DNA from: Notospermus geniculatus
Lineage: Eukaryota > Nemertea > Pilidiophora > Heteronemertea > Lineidae
Length of the DNA stretch: 64,000 nucleotides
Direction of reading: 5' to 3'
NCBI GenBank assembly: GCA_002633025.1
Contig: NMRB01000035.1
Location: forward strand, 655,151 to 719,150
Below, in pieces: positions 12,549 to 24,030 of the stretch. The notes beneath the pieces are model-generated. The model was not told where the DNA came from. It did no database searches and saw nothing but the letters and a program-made list of their open reading frames with translations. The stretch's first letter is position 1; the number at the start of each line of letters is the position of its first letter. Made by a program: the position numbers and the translations under genes.

Positions 12549-14652
12549 GCATGTGTCAAACAGAAGACGAGGCCTAATCCATGCCTGACTGTACGAGAGA
12601 CAATCAAAAAAGATGTCCCTGCAATGTTGAATCGTCATTTTGACGTCCGTATCGCAGTCAGTGTCGTAGATGAAATTCACTTTGTGGCATTTTGGATGGA
12701 TTTTTTGGCAAAACTTTGATTTTTCTGTGTCTTGCAGAGGGTAATTTCAAACTAAGTCTGCAGAAAAGACCACGGCACTTAAAGACTTGAACATTCTTCG
12801 TATAATTGATTCGAAATCTTACCCGCTCGTAATGCCTGTCACCTGGGTCTCTCCCGCTGAGTCTACCTGCAGGGCACCCGCCGATGTGTCCAATAATCCT
12901 AATCGATATCAAAGATTAAAAGTTAACATCTACTTTCTGTGAGCTTTCGATATTTGAAGCTGTCAGGCCACGCGTCTGGCCATACAATCGATATATAGCG
13001 CCATTAAGTAAAAAAAGTCTATACTTTGAAATCCAACTACACTCCCAATACCCGTCATTAAAGAGCAAGGTACAAGGTAAAACCGTCATTAATGAACAGG
13101 GTACAAGGTATAAAGCTTGATTGATGGTTTTCGTTTCTGTGTTTTGTGAAGGCGAAGCTAATAGCATTTGTGTCGCTTCTCTCTTATCAGCAGCGTCTTC
13201 GATGGCGTTTATTAAACTTATCATCAGCCTGAGTCAATTTATTTTCGTGATAGATCGTTCAACTTGCTCTAATTGTTTGTGACAGATGAATATCAGCCTT
13301 CGGAACTAAAAATTTGTCGCTGCACTTTACATTTTGAGTATCCTGTCGGAGGTAAAATGATGCACAAAATGCGATGCGCTGGTTGTGCAATAAGATCTCT
13401 CGTCCGCTATTTTGCTAGTACGGATCTCCTTGTGAAAAATGAAGTGTCCCTCCGAATGAGAACGACTAAATCAGGCAGCCCAATGACATCCTCATATCGG
13501 CATTGTGGTTGGTCCGTTTGGTCCCCAACAGGAAAAGTAAGCAACGTTTCTCTTTGTCGGCCTATTATACCGCGCAGGTGTCAACCAGACATGTCACGCT
13601 CAGCATTTCTTCCAGCTCAGAGGCCAACGCGGCAACAACTAGGCCATGAAGGAAATCGTCCATGGCCGGTGGGGTAGGACCTGCCATATGCCTGGTTGCA
13701 GCACAATTGTCAATCGGCGGAAAACCCAATAGTGCAGTCACCGTAACATAGCCTATGTTAGTTGATCAATCAATTGTGGGGTTGTTTCACAAGGCCATCT
13801 AACATTCACTTCAATGCTTCTCAGGGAAAATAGAGTTAGAGTATTTTGTTTATCAAAACTGACGCTAATTTCATAAAAATTTAATGACACATTCGGGGAT
13901 TAATAAATCCATTTTGCGCCAGGTCTCTCACATGCAGAATGGACGGAATCTGGAAAGAAAATTATCCATTTCGCTACCGATACTGGGGCAATGTTTTTGT
14001 TGTTTGCTGTACTTGTTGGATACAAAACTACTCTCAGTTCCAATTCGATGTTGCACGCGTCGAATTTTTACCCCTGGCGCCGTTGATCAACCAATTTCAA
14101 CGCGGTTTTCACTTAATTCCGTCATATTTCCGCCTCGACAGGTACCATTGCTGTCATTTCCTAAAATGGCGACGTGAACAAGTCGAAGTCCGCGTTGACG
14201 ACCTACGTGCGAAATCGAATCGTGGAACTGAGTCGAAGTTCCGCGTAAAATTGAGATAGCAGAAAGATTGCGACGAGAAAATGATGGTAGTTCCCGAAAG
14301 TCAAGCGGGTTACTCGTTATCAGAGGCTTAAAACAGGCCCAGAGAATCCACTGCTTTCGTGTCCTACAGATCCGTGTCTCTGACCCTGCAGTAATTACAA
14401 ATGACGAGAAATCAAATGCCAGGTTTATGCCTCCCAGATTCGTGATAATGTCAGCAACAACGATCGCCTTCAACAAGCTACTTTAATAGAACTCCTCATT
14501 AAGGAATTTGCAACAAAGCCACAAGGGCATGAGTGATCGTTTTCTAATCTCACTCGCTCTTCTTTTATCCAACCACTGGGGACTTTCATCAGCCGGAGAC
14601 TGAGGAATATTTGAATGTAGCTTTCATTTAAAACCTAGAGGTCGTATTCTTG

Positions 14653-14770
14653 GGCCCGTATTCTAGAAGCCTCCTTAACTCTAAGGTCCACTTTAATCTT
14701 TTGTATTCTACCCTGCAAACAATAGCTAAAGGTAAACCTTAGGCTTAAGGAAGCTTCTAGAATACGGCCC
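14653..14770. mobile_element. 118 bp GGCCCGTATTCTAG MITE inserted only in duplication copy 2
   Basis: Starts GGCCCGTATTCTAGAAG and ends CTTCTAGAATACGGCCC, so the ends are inverted. The middle carries CCTTAACTCTAAGG, ACAATAGCTAAAGG and related palindromic pieces. It is bounded by TTG on both sides (14650-14652 and 14771-14773), while copy 1 has a single TTG at 4756-4758. That filled/empty comparison fixes the element ends. A 3 bp target duplication is the size known for PIF/Harbinger elements, but the family assignment is inference. It landed inside an older relative. Confidence 0.88.
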
Positions 14771-14773
14771 TTG

Positions 14774-14876
14774 AAGTTTCCTTCTCTAAGGTTTACCTTT
14801 AGTGTTTGCAGGGCAAAACACCTAAGTTCAACGTGGACCTTAGAGTTAAGGAAACTTCTAGGATATGGGCCACAAT
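14774..14876. mobile_element. Right part of the older GTATTCTTGAAG hairpin (copy 2)
   Basis: Counterpart of 4759-4860. Together with about 14636-14652 it forms the older hairpin that the 118 bp element interrupts. Confidence 0.65.
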
Positions 14877-15123
14877 GTTGTAAACCTGTCGTTAGCACAA
14901 CGTTCTGCTTTTGAGATCCACGGTAGCCAAGAAGTAGGCCTACAGGGGTGATATATAGGCTGATGAAGTATACGTGCAATGTCATTCCGATTTGATATTT
15001 TACACTTTCTTAAATGTCAACACCACTGATTGGGGTGAAGTGTCTTTCTCAGAACAGCCTTCTCTGGGTATGTCTGTTTCCTCCTACATTTAGAAATGAT
15101 CCTATATCTCTGACGCCAGGAGG

Positions 15124-15289
15124 AGCTGTCAGTCACTTGACCAACAGGAGTCACGATGATCCAATCCAATGCCCATCGGACCCATTCACGGCTGATTGAA
15201 CACCAAACAGGAGAATTTTGTATTGTATTGGTCCACTAGAACTTTGCTGCCCTCTTTTGGTGATAAGCGCGGCTGACTGTCCTATACCC
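15124..15289. mobile_element. ~165 bp insertion private to duplication copy 2
   Basis: Copy 1 runs from CTCTGACG at about 5072 to GATATCTCAC at about 5110 without this segment. The ends read roughly GGAGCTGTCAGTCA and GCTGACTGTCC, which are partly inverted. A diverged copy in inverted orientation lies at 61876-62028, sharing the TATTGTATTGGTCC and GATAAGCGCGGCTGAC stretches. This makes it a dispersed mobile repeat of unknown class. Confidence 0.72.
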
Positions 15290-15834
15290 CTCGTTCCCGA
15301 TTGAATATCTCACATGCTCTGAAATGTCAACACCGATGATTTGTAATACACGCGTTGAAGAAGGGTTGGTATCAAAAACATTGATGTGACGTCACTGTTG
15401 ATTAAAGCAGGGGAATAACTGACAATTTAGGATGACAATTTCAAAGATTTTTACAAAAACTTGTAATCACCGCTAAATGAGCAACCCACACTTTTGATTA
15501 ACATCTCGAGTTTGGTAGAAACTATTTCCCGATTACCCTTTATAGGTAAGCATCTTGAAATATCCATTTGAAACGATTTGGCAAAAATAGATGTTGATAA
15601 CCTTGGATACTTATTCTAAACAGCAGCGGGGAGCCTAACCCATTCCCTGCCTGTGGGAATTTTTAAAGATTACTACCTACCGAATCTTAAATTGGACGGA
15701 AACCACGCCAAATTGGCACTCTTATGAAAACACTCCCTTAGAGCTTTCCAGTGAATACCTTTGTGATGGGTTTCTGGTGTGTTGCAGACATTTTATTTTC
15801 GGTTTCGACAAAAATGACCTCAGCAGTGAAAGGG

Positions 15835-16036
15835 TAATAGTAGACTTTACTGCCGTCAGAGGCCACCACCAGTTAACGGTCCCAGAACGTCACAAAATTT
15901 GACGTCAGTGAGAAGTGCACGCCACGACGTCATCCATATTGACGTGGACGCCATGGCTTACGTCTGTTACGTCACATTTTGTGACGTTCTTGGACCGCTA
16001 ATAGGCGGCCTGTAACGGCAGTAAAGTTTCCCATTA
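15835..16036. mobile_element. 202 bp palindromic MITE rich in TGACGT (copy 2)
   Basis: Nearly identical counterpart of 5641-5842, inherited with the duplication. Confidence 0.78.
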
Positions 16037-17088
16037 CAGAGAGTGTATCAACTTCCTTTCACTGCATTACCTTTCATTACAACATACTGCATTCCCTGTC
16101 GATATCTTCTACTTTATACTCATGTGATTGATATCATTTTGATGACCACAGTTTCTACTTGTACTTTATGCCAAACCAATCGATAGATTTTACCTTTGAA
16201 GAACACTTCATCTTGAAGACCTAAGACAGTACTTTATACCAAATGAATCACAAACGCTTGCTTCAGTACCACCGGTTGTACTTTAAGCCAAATTTCGCTA
16301 GTAGTCATACATTTTCACGAGACATTACTTAGCTTTACGACTGTGGTTTTTTTAAAAGTACATTTACATTTAGTTGCGTTTGAAGCACATTCATATCATT
16401 CTCTCAAACAAACAAGCCGACATCTTTTAGAGAACCGTTTGTACTTGACGTCAAATCGAAAACTTAAAGCGAAAAACTTGCTGCTGCCTTAAGCTTAATA
16501 AAACGGTTTCTGCTGCAAAATACTCTCCTTACCAGGCGATTTTTCCCAATGAACAGTTGGAGCAGGTCGGGGTAAATAAAAAATGAGCTCTTAAGTCAAC
16601 TAAAGTTAATTGTATTTGCCCACCTGTCAGCTAGGATGAAACAACCACTTTGCGTTCGCTGAAGAAGTTTATTTTAGCGAAGAAAAACCTGATTGACTTT
16701 TTGACCTGAAGATCCAATCTCGAGATCTCAAAGGTTGGACTACTTAAAAGGAAAAACAGGCAACGGTAGACTCGGGTTATGAAATCTGGCGAAATGAAAA
16801 GAATTACGATTCTGTTTGGTTCGTTGATTGTGATCTTTTAAGGTTTGTCTTCATGGGCACATATAGGTCATCTGATGGAAAGATAGCGGGATCTGAAATG
16901 AGTAAACAGGGAAAAATAGGTGAAGGAGGCGGGGTAAAGTTGGGGAAGATGAATCGGCGGAGCCGAACCCGAGGCCTATAGATATAGACGACGATATAGA
17001 CGACGTTCACTAGACCATCATCTGGGGGAGAGGTTTCAGCATAGATTTCAACGTAAGAATTGGTGCTTTGTCGAAATACATGGCCCAT

Positions 17089-17181
17089 ATTCATAAAACT
17101 ACGTGTGACACTTATCCTTTGTTTAACACAAAAGATTATTAGTATCACTCTGACTTAAGTATGTTTATGAATATGGACCCA
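17089..17181. mobile_element. GGCCCATATTCATAAA hairpin (copy 2), shortened
   Basis: Counterpart of 6881-7114 without the 121 bp segment. Inverted ends ATATTCATAAA and TTATGAATAT remain, and the left inner arm is truncated. Confidence 0.68.
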
Positions 17182-18294
17182 AACCTACATGTATATAGAT
17201 AGCATGACAATACATGTTGGGAAGTCACTGACACTGTACGCAGTCTATGCACAGAGGAAACCGACAGGGCCCATGTTGTAAATCGATAAAGCAAAATATA
17301 TAACAGAATAACGACTAAGCTTGCACTAATGGTTGAGGCGACATTTCAGTTCACCTGCGAGATCGTGTGCCACCGAAAATTATCATCCGGTTTATGATAT
17401 TGAGCAATGACTTTAATTAAATAACGCATTCTGGCAAATTTCCGACTGATAACGCGGCGAACTGTTCTGGCAGATTGAAAGTATCGTTGAAGATATCGTT
17501 TCGGGTTTTTGCCGTCGTTCTTTCCTTCAGCATTAGCATGATCTTGATCGAGTGTATGTAGCACATGTTGTCAAACACGACATTGTTACTAAAAGTATAA
17601 GAAAGAATGATTTCTTTTACGTCGGCAACTAGTCTTTGATATTCCCATGATACGATACATTGACAGGTTATGATGAGGGCTGTCGCTTCGTCGTCAACAG
17701 GTGCGAACGTCTTTGAAGTTTCGAGTAGGTCCACTGTGCTTGCTGTCATCATACCAAATGCAGCTTCTGTACGGAAGTGAAGACATGAAAAGGGGGAAAT
17801 GGTCCAACCATTTGGCATTGGGATCAGTGGAGATCATAGCTACGATAGAGGGCAGCACTCAAACCAGGTCATGGCTTTTGCGTGGGAAATAGATCAGGAC
17901 CGGGATGTCACTTTCATTTCAATAGTTTTAACCACTAGTGACCCCTATTGAGGCAGTGGGCTGGGGTCCCCACTGGTAGTGCAAAAGAACAATATTTCCA
18001 GTATGATATATTTCGATTGGTGCAAAGTTACGTTAAACTTCCTCAATTTTTTTCGCATAAAAGAATGATCTCTGTTCTCATAGGGTTAGTGCACCAATCA
18101 CGCACTTGAAAAAAACCATTCAACGAGCATGCCGTCCAATTTCCGCAGTTTATTTTCATTTATAATTGGCAACGCCATTAGCTGGTTTACTAGATAGCCA
18201 AGGATTAGCACAATCCTAGTTAACAGATGAGCAGGACAAAATGATGTCGTTGAAAAACATCTTGAAAATTCTGGGCGATGATAAGGGCGACAGC

Positions 18295-18598
18295 AACCGT
18301 CTTGGGGGTCGCACATCGTCCTAGGAAACACCAATCGACCTTGTGAACACCAAGTGTCCTTGGGAACAGCAGTTGTCCTTGGAAACGCCAATTGTCCAGG
18401 GGAACGCCAATTGTCCTTGGGAACGCCAATTGTCCAGGGGAACGCTAACCGTCCTTGGGGACCTCAGTTGTTCTTGAGAACACCATTGTCCTTGGGAACG
18501 CCGGAGTTGTCCATGAGAACGCCAATTGTCCTTGGCAACGCCAACCGTTCTTGGGAACGCCAATTGTCCTTGAGAACACCATTGTCCTTGGGAAGGCC
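18295..18598. repeat. 19 bp minisatellite, 16 units
   Basis: Tandem units of about 19 bp with consensus CCTTGGGAACGCCAATTGT fill 304 bases (16 x 19), with substitutions and compensating 1 bp length changes. The unit is not a multiple of 3, so frames step through a 57 bp (19 residue) pattern. Frames stay open on both strands over most of the array, and the repetitive protein frames there are by-products. It lies 60 bp from the right end of duplication copy 2. Confidence 0.93.
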
Positions 18599-19762
18599 TA
18601 CCGATGTGTTTCATGAATTCTCATTTGGGATAATTTTCTAACATTTTGCATGATTCATTTTTTCTAATGGAATATTACTTACGAGATCTCTGCTTACTTC
18701 CCCATCATCGGCTTTCTTACACTTAGATCTAAAAAGCACCGATTTTCTACCTCATTAAACTTCATTATTTGACGAACAGATTATGATTTCATACACATTT
18801 TGTTTCTATTAAGAATATCAGCTTAACGTGCATCTTTCGAAGATGTCTGTAGATTCAGTGATATAACAACGCATCGATCTACATGCTGTTTCACAAGTTG
18901 TACTGAAATGAAACTCACCCATAATCCAGACAGCAAACTGTGCATAAATGCATGCAGTGCTGTACAATCATGCACGCAGTTTTCACTTAAAGGTAACCTG
19001 AGATAGACTTTGATATCATCATGCATTGTGATCAGTTTAAATTCCTAATCTCAAATATCCATTTTATCTTGCGGTGAATAGAGAACGAGAATTAGTTTAC
19101 CAATCTCGCGAGATTGATGCAAAAGATATCGAGAGTTCATTTGTCACACGCCGCGTGAAATACTCTAATTCTTTTGCTTTTTAATCAAGACTGCATTTGC
19201 TTTAAGACACTGCTACATAGATCGATCTTATTGGATGTGCCTGCTGTCTTCGATGCAAGTCCGGATGCTGACAATTTGCCGCAGGGGCGATAGAATTCCT
19301 CTCGCATGACGGGAGAAAGCATGGCACTATTTTAAAAGCGGATGGGTACGATCTCAGCGGAAGGATACTCATGCACTAGCAAGTTGTGCTAACGTTCTTA
19401 GAAGCGGTATACTCACAGTTGCCAAATTGAAGACCTTGAGATGTCCTTTTGTCGGTGGGCATGTCGCTGTGTTCAGCGACACCTATAGGAACCAGCGAAA
19501 ACATAGTCAGACAACTTTCTTATGTTTGACCGAACCCGGTGGTCAAACATCATATCGCTGCATTCCTCAACGACAGTCTGTGGTTATTTCCCGCTCCTTT
19601 CCTAAGGCAAACGCATTCCTTCTTGCGATGTCGCATACCAGAATGTCGACTGACCAATGCTAGAGGAATAGTGAGTTTAAGAGATCGCCTCGCCAACGCC
19701 TACGCAAACGCTACACGTCGGTGCCCTCTGAGATCGCAAGGCTGTTTTTAGGACAGGGAACG

Positions 19763-19787
19763 TAAGGGTTAGGGTTAGGGTTGGGGG
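19763..19787 (+). repeat. Short interstitial telomere-like tract
   Basis: TAAGGGTTAGGGTTAGGG followed by TTGGGGG gives about three TTAGGG units. This is too short to be a telomere; tracts like this are often repair scars or chance. Confidence 0.6.
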
Positions 19788-20747
19788 TCAGGCCTGGAAA
19801 GGTTTTGGTTCTTGTCAGCAGCCACTAAATTCAAATATATATAGACCTATACGTATATTTGATGAAAGACATCAGGAAGTTTTCGATGGCTGGCAGCGGA
19901 AAAAATTTTGGAACTCAAAAAATCGTGGGAAAAAATTGCATCCGGCCGTATGTATGTATGTACATGTACATGGCAAACCAAGCACTAACTTGAAAGATGC
20001 TGGAAAGGGGGCGATCGAAAGTTTTGGCTTCCTCTGTCAGTCCCCCGGCGTTTGTCGCTAAAAACTCAATATGATTTTGCAGTAGCCGACTATCGGTCTG
20101 AGTTTGTACACATTGGACCAGTGATGTTGATAGACTGTCATCAAACTGCCCCGAATTCAAACTATGCAAACAGCTTACTGTCACTTGGACGTCTTGGCTG
20201 CCACGAGCTAATGTACAAGTTGTCTAGAGTACCTTGGTGGAATTCTTGAACCAAAACAACCATACTTAATAATAATTGGATAGGAAAGTAATGTTTACAA
20301 ATGCTTGATATAGTTTGTATTCGTCGATGGTGCGCAATGTATTTGGTATTCGAGGGGTTTCTGAAACGTGGCCGTGTCAGGACATCATCATGACAAGTAT
20401 ATTTTTTGTACAGTGTACATGTAAGACAAGCATTCTTTACTGACCTCTGTATTCTGTTGTTGTTGTGCCTTTTGTTTAGTAATAATCTGTGAATATTAGA
20501 TGATAAAATGAAGAACAATAGTAACCCTGATACTTTACCTTCGCAGGTGAGGTGTAGGTCTACATGTTGAGCAACAATAAATACCCCTGTCACGGTCCCC
20601 TATCGTCTGCACATGCACGACAGCTCTACAGCGGACGTTATATTCTAAGCATACTAACAAGCTAATGGCCGAAAGTAGCTTACGTGTATATCATCAAAAT
20701 GATGACGCATTCATTAAAAATGATGTAATAACCAGTTCGTGCAATCA

Positions 20748-20832
20748 TACAGAAACCCTGTCACACTCATATGTATTCATCAATGGAAAGCACTCACTGA
20801 GAGCCTAATGAATACCCATATCACTGATTCAG
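20748..20832. repeat. Degraded relative of the 32.7 kb hairpin
   Basis: Shares CCTGTCACA, GTATTCAT, ATGGAAAG and CTAATGAATACC in order with 32718-32786, and both continue to GGTACC. The pairing of the arms is decayed. Confidence 0.55.
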
Positions 20833-21225
20833 GTACCATTTCTCCATATTACCTACTCGGTGTAACCCACGCAGTCTGTCTACCATCTGGTAAACGACAT
20901 GAAAATGACCAGATCCGCACCTGAATAAAAAAACTCCACATAAGAAAACAAACGACTTGTCTGTTTGTAAGGGGTAATCCCATTTTTTGCCGCCAACATG
21001 TTACATTGAACAGAGGAATTTCCCAGTAGGCCGGGATCAAATTGTAGTTTTTTTCACCATTTCGCACAATTGGCGATAACAGGTTCAACCCGCAGGTCGA
21101 GTTGGGCCTTAGTACTTAGATGAAATTAATCTGCAGCTCCGAGGGGATATGAATGTGGTAATAGAACACTTTGGGACACTCTGTATACGACTATTCCACT
21201 GCTGAACGTGACAATGAGGAACCTA

Positions 21226-21760
21226 ACTCACTGCCTCAATAGGTGTCACTAGTGGTTAATATATTAAATTGAAAGCAACATTCAGGCAACCTCGTCCCCA
21301 GGGGTATAGTTCGCTCAGACAACCTCGGACCACTCGCTCACTAACCCCTGGAATCAGCTTCGGTTGCTAATCCAGGAATCTTGGACTAAATATAGGTGGC
21401 AGCACGAGTCAAAATAATCAATTTGAAATACTAACCAGTGCTTTTTAAAATTCATTTTACAAAAAATCATCAAACCTGGATATAGATAACCTTCTGGTTT
21501 GATCCAGAATATTTTGAAAATTTCTTTGGGTATATTCTTGGATATATTTGACGGTTTCCCGTCAACCAATCACGTGCGTTAAATCCAAAGCTGATGCCAG
21601 GGGTTAGTGACGCGACCGCCATATTGTCAGAAAGCGAACGACCCCTGGGAACGAGGTTGACATTCAGGTCCTGATCAATTTCTCACACAAAAGGCATCCA
21701 TTGTGTAGGACCTGATTACTGTGTGCTGCCCTCTATCGTAGTTAGGATCCCCATTCTGCA
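21226..21760 (-). repeat. Inverted third copy of part of the 8.2 kb unit
   Basis: The reverse complement of 7775-7915 (and 17820-17965) recurs here in two pieces, 21226-21286 (AGGTGTCACTAGTGGTTAA) and 21660-21760 (CTGATCAATTTCTCACACAA; GTGCTGCCCTCTATCGT). They are separated by the element at 21287-21659. This shows the 8.2 kb unit contains sequence dispersed elsewhere, and it supplies an empty site for that insertion. Confidence 0.82.
21287..21659. mobile_element. 373 bp Mutator-like non-autonomous element with 9 bp target duplication
   Basis: The element starts CAACCTCGTCCCCAGGGG and ends CCCCTGGGAACGAGGTTG, and the inverted arms reach about 75 bp (CACTAACCCCTGG(A/C)ATCAGCTT on the inner side). 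It is flanked by ACATTCAGG at 21278-21286 and 21660-21668. The uninterrupted relatives at about 7853 and 17900 carry this 9 bp site once. A 9 bp duplication with long inverted ends is typical of Mutator-like elements; I infer that class. The inside is AT-rich with no transposase. Confidence 0.88.
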
Positions 21761-21903
21761 GGCAGAGTGGCGCAGTGGATATAGCAGCGCTTGTCCACCC
21801 TGAGGTTACGGATTCGATCACCGAATTCCTTATTCGACAGAGACGGGGCCTCTCTTTGATAGCGAGGTTTTCTCCGGACACGCTTGGTTCCTCCTAATAC
21901 AAA
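21761..21903 (+). mobile_element. tRNA-derived SINE-like sequence
   Basis: A box TGGCGCAGTGG (21768-21778) and an imperfect B box GGATTCGATCA (21810-21820), then TTTTCTCCGGACACGCTTGG and TTCCTCCTAATACA. The latter resembles the TTTCTCCGGAC..TTTCCTCCTAC tail at about 5010-5045 and 15046-15095. No functional tRNA folds from it by eye, and no target duplication is obvious. Confidence 0.6.
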
Positions 21904-21926
21904 TTTACTTAGTATCACTAAATATT

Positions 21927-22045
21927 GGGTCGTATTTTAGAACGTTCCTTAACGTTAAGGTCGACCTTAAGTCTATTGTAAAACCATCGAGAACAATAGA
22001 TTTAAGGTGGACCTTAATGGTAAGGAACGTTCTAAAATACGGCCC
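21927..22045. mobile_element. 119 bp hairpin MITE, GGGTCGTATTTTAGAA ends
   Basis: Left GGGTCGTATTTTAGAACGTT and right AACGTTCTAAAATACGGCCC are inverted repeats. The arms extend almost to the centre (TCTATTGT / ACAATAGA). Length and end sequence place it next to the 118 bp family at 14653-14770, but the arms differ. Confidence 0.83.
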
Positions 22046-22977
22046 TGTGTCTTTTGAGGAAAAATTCCGCACTTAGCTCTCGGTTCTCAACTCAACTTTT
22101 GAAAAGTCGTACAGTTGATCACGGAAAGAAAGCGCCGTTGGTGTTTTCATCTGGTGTTGGTGGTAGGATTGAGTTGAACCCCAGTGGAAAATGTATTGGC
22201 GAATTTCAGAATTGTTCAAGTAAGGTTTGCAATTTCACGTTCAGTTTTTACAATGGCCGATAGTATGACATGTCTTTTCGCATTGAACGTCCCATGAGCC
22301 AACATAGAATGATAAGAAAAGGAAAATACCATCTTATTCTTTACTTGTAGCGTACGTACTCCCAGAGGGCGGACCCTTGGAATAGTATCCATCCACTGAG
22401 GGATCGTGTAAAATAACGTTATCGACAAATCTTATACTTTGACTGCACACGACAGAATAAAAACACGAGGTAATATAATATTGTCATAGAGGAGAAAAAT
22501 GGTTCGTCTTTGTTCATGTCGGACTGGATTATGTCTTGCAAGTTCGTTATGTTTCCTAATCTTATGTACAATTTCGTGATGGTTTTGAATTGGTAAGAAA
22601 AAAGGTTGAGAGTGTTTTAAGAAGATAAAACAGGAATTACCAGTGGTCGTTCGCTGTTGTGGTTTTTACAATGGTTTGAGTCAGGTTTCTGATACACGAC
22701 TTTCTTTCTTGTTGTCAGTCACGCAAGAGCCACGGAATACGTTTTATGGTTTTGTGGCGATTCGTGTTATTTTTTGTCAGTGGTCAGTAGTTTTCAAGTT
22801 AACGTTAGAGTAAGCGGGACGATGTTTTCGAGAGTTTAAGAAATCGCCCCGCTAATATCAACGATAATTTTTATATTGCAAATGTACGTCAGAAATAGTG
22901 TTAGCGTTAAGTGTTATCGTCAACACTAATAATAGAACGTTTTTTTAACTCTTGATTAACCTCTCTAGGGAGAATTA

Positions 22978-23090
22978 GAAATCAAACGATAAACGTAAAC
23001 GTTAACGACAACGTTATCATTTGAACCAAAAATGCAATATAAAATCTGGTGGATTTGCGCAGTATGAAAAATAAGCGTTAAGGTTAATGT
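22978..23090. mobile_element. Degraded GGGAG-family MITE
   Basis: After CTCTA the sequence reads GGGAGAATTAGAAATCAAAC and then the family motif GATAAACGTAAACG. The right half (AAAATAAGCGTTAAGG) has diverged and the closing CTCCC end is lost. Sequence at 22800-22950 may be a further decayed relative (AGTTTAAGAAATCG). Confidence 0.6.
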
Positions 23091-23762
23091 CATCGCTTGC
23101 GGGACGATGTCCTAAGATCGCTTCTGACAATATCTTGTACCGTCTCAACAATCCATCAAGACCGTCGACCACTGACCAAGAAAAAAGAGGGGGATATTTC
23201 GACAATCCACATGATGGTATCTGACCGTTATTGCGTCATTTTCTTGATACAACAAGTCGCATCGAGTCATTACAAGAAGAACCAGACGCTTTCTGTCAGC
23301 TTCCCCCGGAGCAACGTAATGCCATCAATACAAACAGGATAAAGGATATAGCCACTCTGCCAACACACAATCTCTTAAGCAAAAAATCCAATAGTCCACA
23401 AATGACCCGAGGTTTTCCATGCCACGAGAGCCTACAAGTCATCTCTTTGTATCAACAGAACGAAATAACCTGGTTTAGTTCACCAGTTTGCAAGGCGACC
23501 ACGCAAAAAGTCCCGCTATCAAAGGCTATTTTATCGCTGTGTCGGTTTTTTTGGTTATTAGCCTATGTGCACTCACTCAGTAGAATGTTGGCCGGCCCTT
23601 GAGGGCTACATAGAAAGATTTCTAATACCCTATTGATATGCGCTAGTCCACCACTGATTAACTTTTTCATCAGAGATTCTGATAACACCACGGTCCGCAG
23701 ACCAATGGTACCCCCTTGACATCTTAGCTGGCGAGTGGTGAAATATTATAACATGAATACGT

Positions 23763-24030
23763 GCCGAAATTTATAAATGAACAGGTTTTGGAAGTTCACA
23801 GTCACTTTTTATGGTGATTGTGGGCGTACACAAGGGAACGTGCTCCCACCGGTGTGGCAACCTCACGCATGTGTCGGCCAACGATCTATCTCTGGTCAGG
23901 GCATGGCCCAAAATTTGTAAATCATCAGGTTTTGGAAGTTCAGAGTCACTTTTTGTAGTCCTGGAAATGTCTCCACCGCCTTGGCAAGTTCATGCATGTG
24001 TCGGCCAACGGTCTGCCTCTGGCAGGGCAT
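23763..24030. repeat. Tandem direct duplication, ~154 bp period
   Basis: CAGGTTTTGGAAGTTCA occurs at 23782 and again at 23936. CATGTGTCGGCCAACG and CTCTGG(T)CAGGGCAT also recur. The copies are diverged. No coding function is apparent. Confidence 0.68.

Larger units (their letters stand above)
9881..18234 (+). repeat. Copy 2 of the ~8.2 kb direct duplication
   Basis: Second copy of 1-8188 in direct orientation. Relative to copy 1 it gained a 118 bp MITE (14653-14770) and a ~165 bp repeat (15124-15289), and it lacks the ~121 bp (TAA)-tailed segment present at 6904-7024. The A box of the internal SINE is broken here by a short insertion, and about 14 bp beside it is lost. Because the insertions are copy-specific, they either postdate the duplication or arose on different haplotypes before it. 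The copy ends at about 18234, 60 bases before a 19 bp minisatellite. Confidence 0.93.
18599..21225. other. Repeat-poor stretch, no gene supported
   Basis: No frame here shows a domain or convincing exon borders. It holds a short telomere-like tract (19763-19787) and, at 20748-20832, a degraded relative of the 32.7 kb hairpin. The rest matches nothing else in the window. Confidence 0.45.

Noticed and set aside
1-18234. 8.2 kb copies as retrotransposon LTRs
   Set aside because: Far too long, no TG..CA ends, no primer-binding site, and no gag/pol in the 1.7 kb between them.
18321-18641. Repetitive protein frames on both strands
   Set aside because: They are read-through of the 19 bp minisatellite. 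The frame shifts with every unit and exists on both strands.
19763-19787. Telomere or chromosome-fusion site
   Set aside because: Only about three TTAGGG units.
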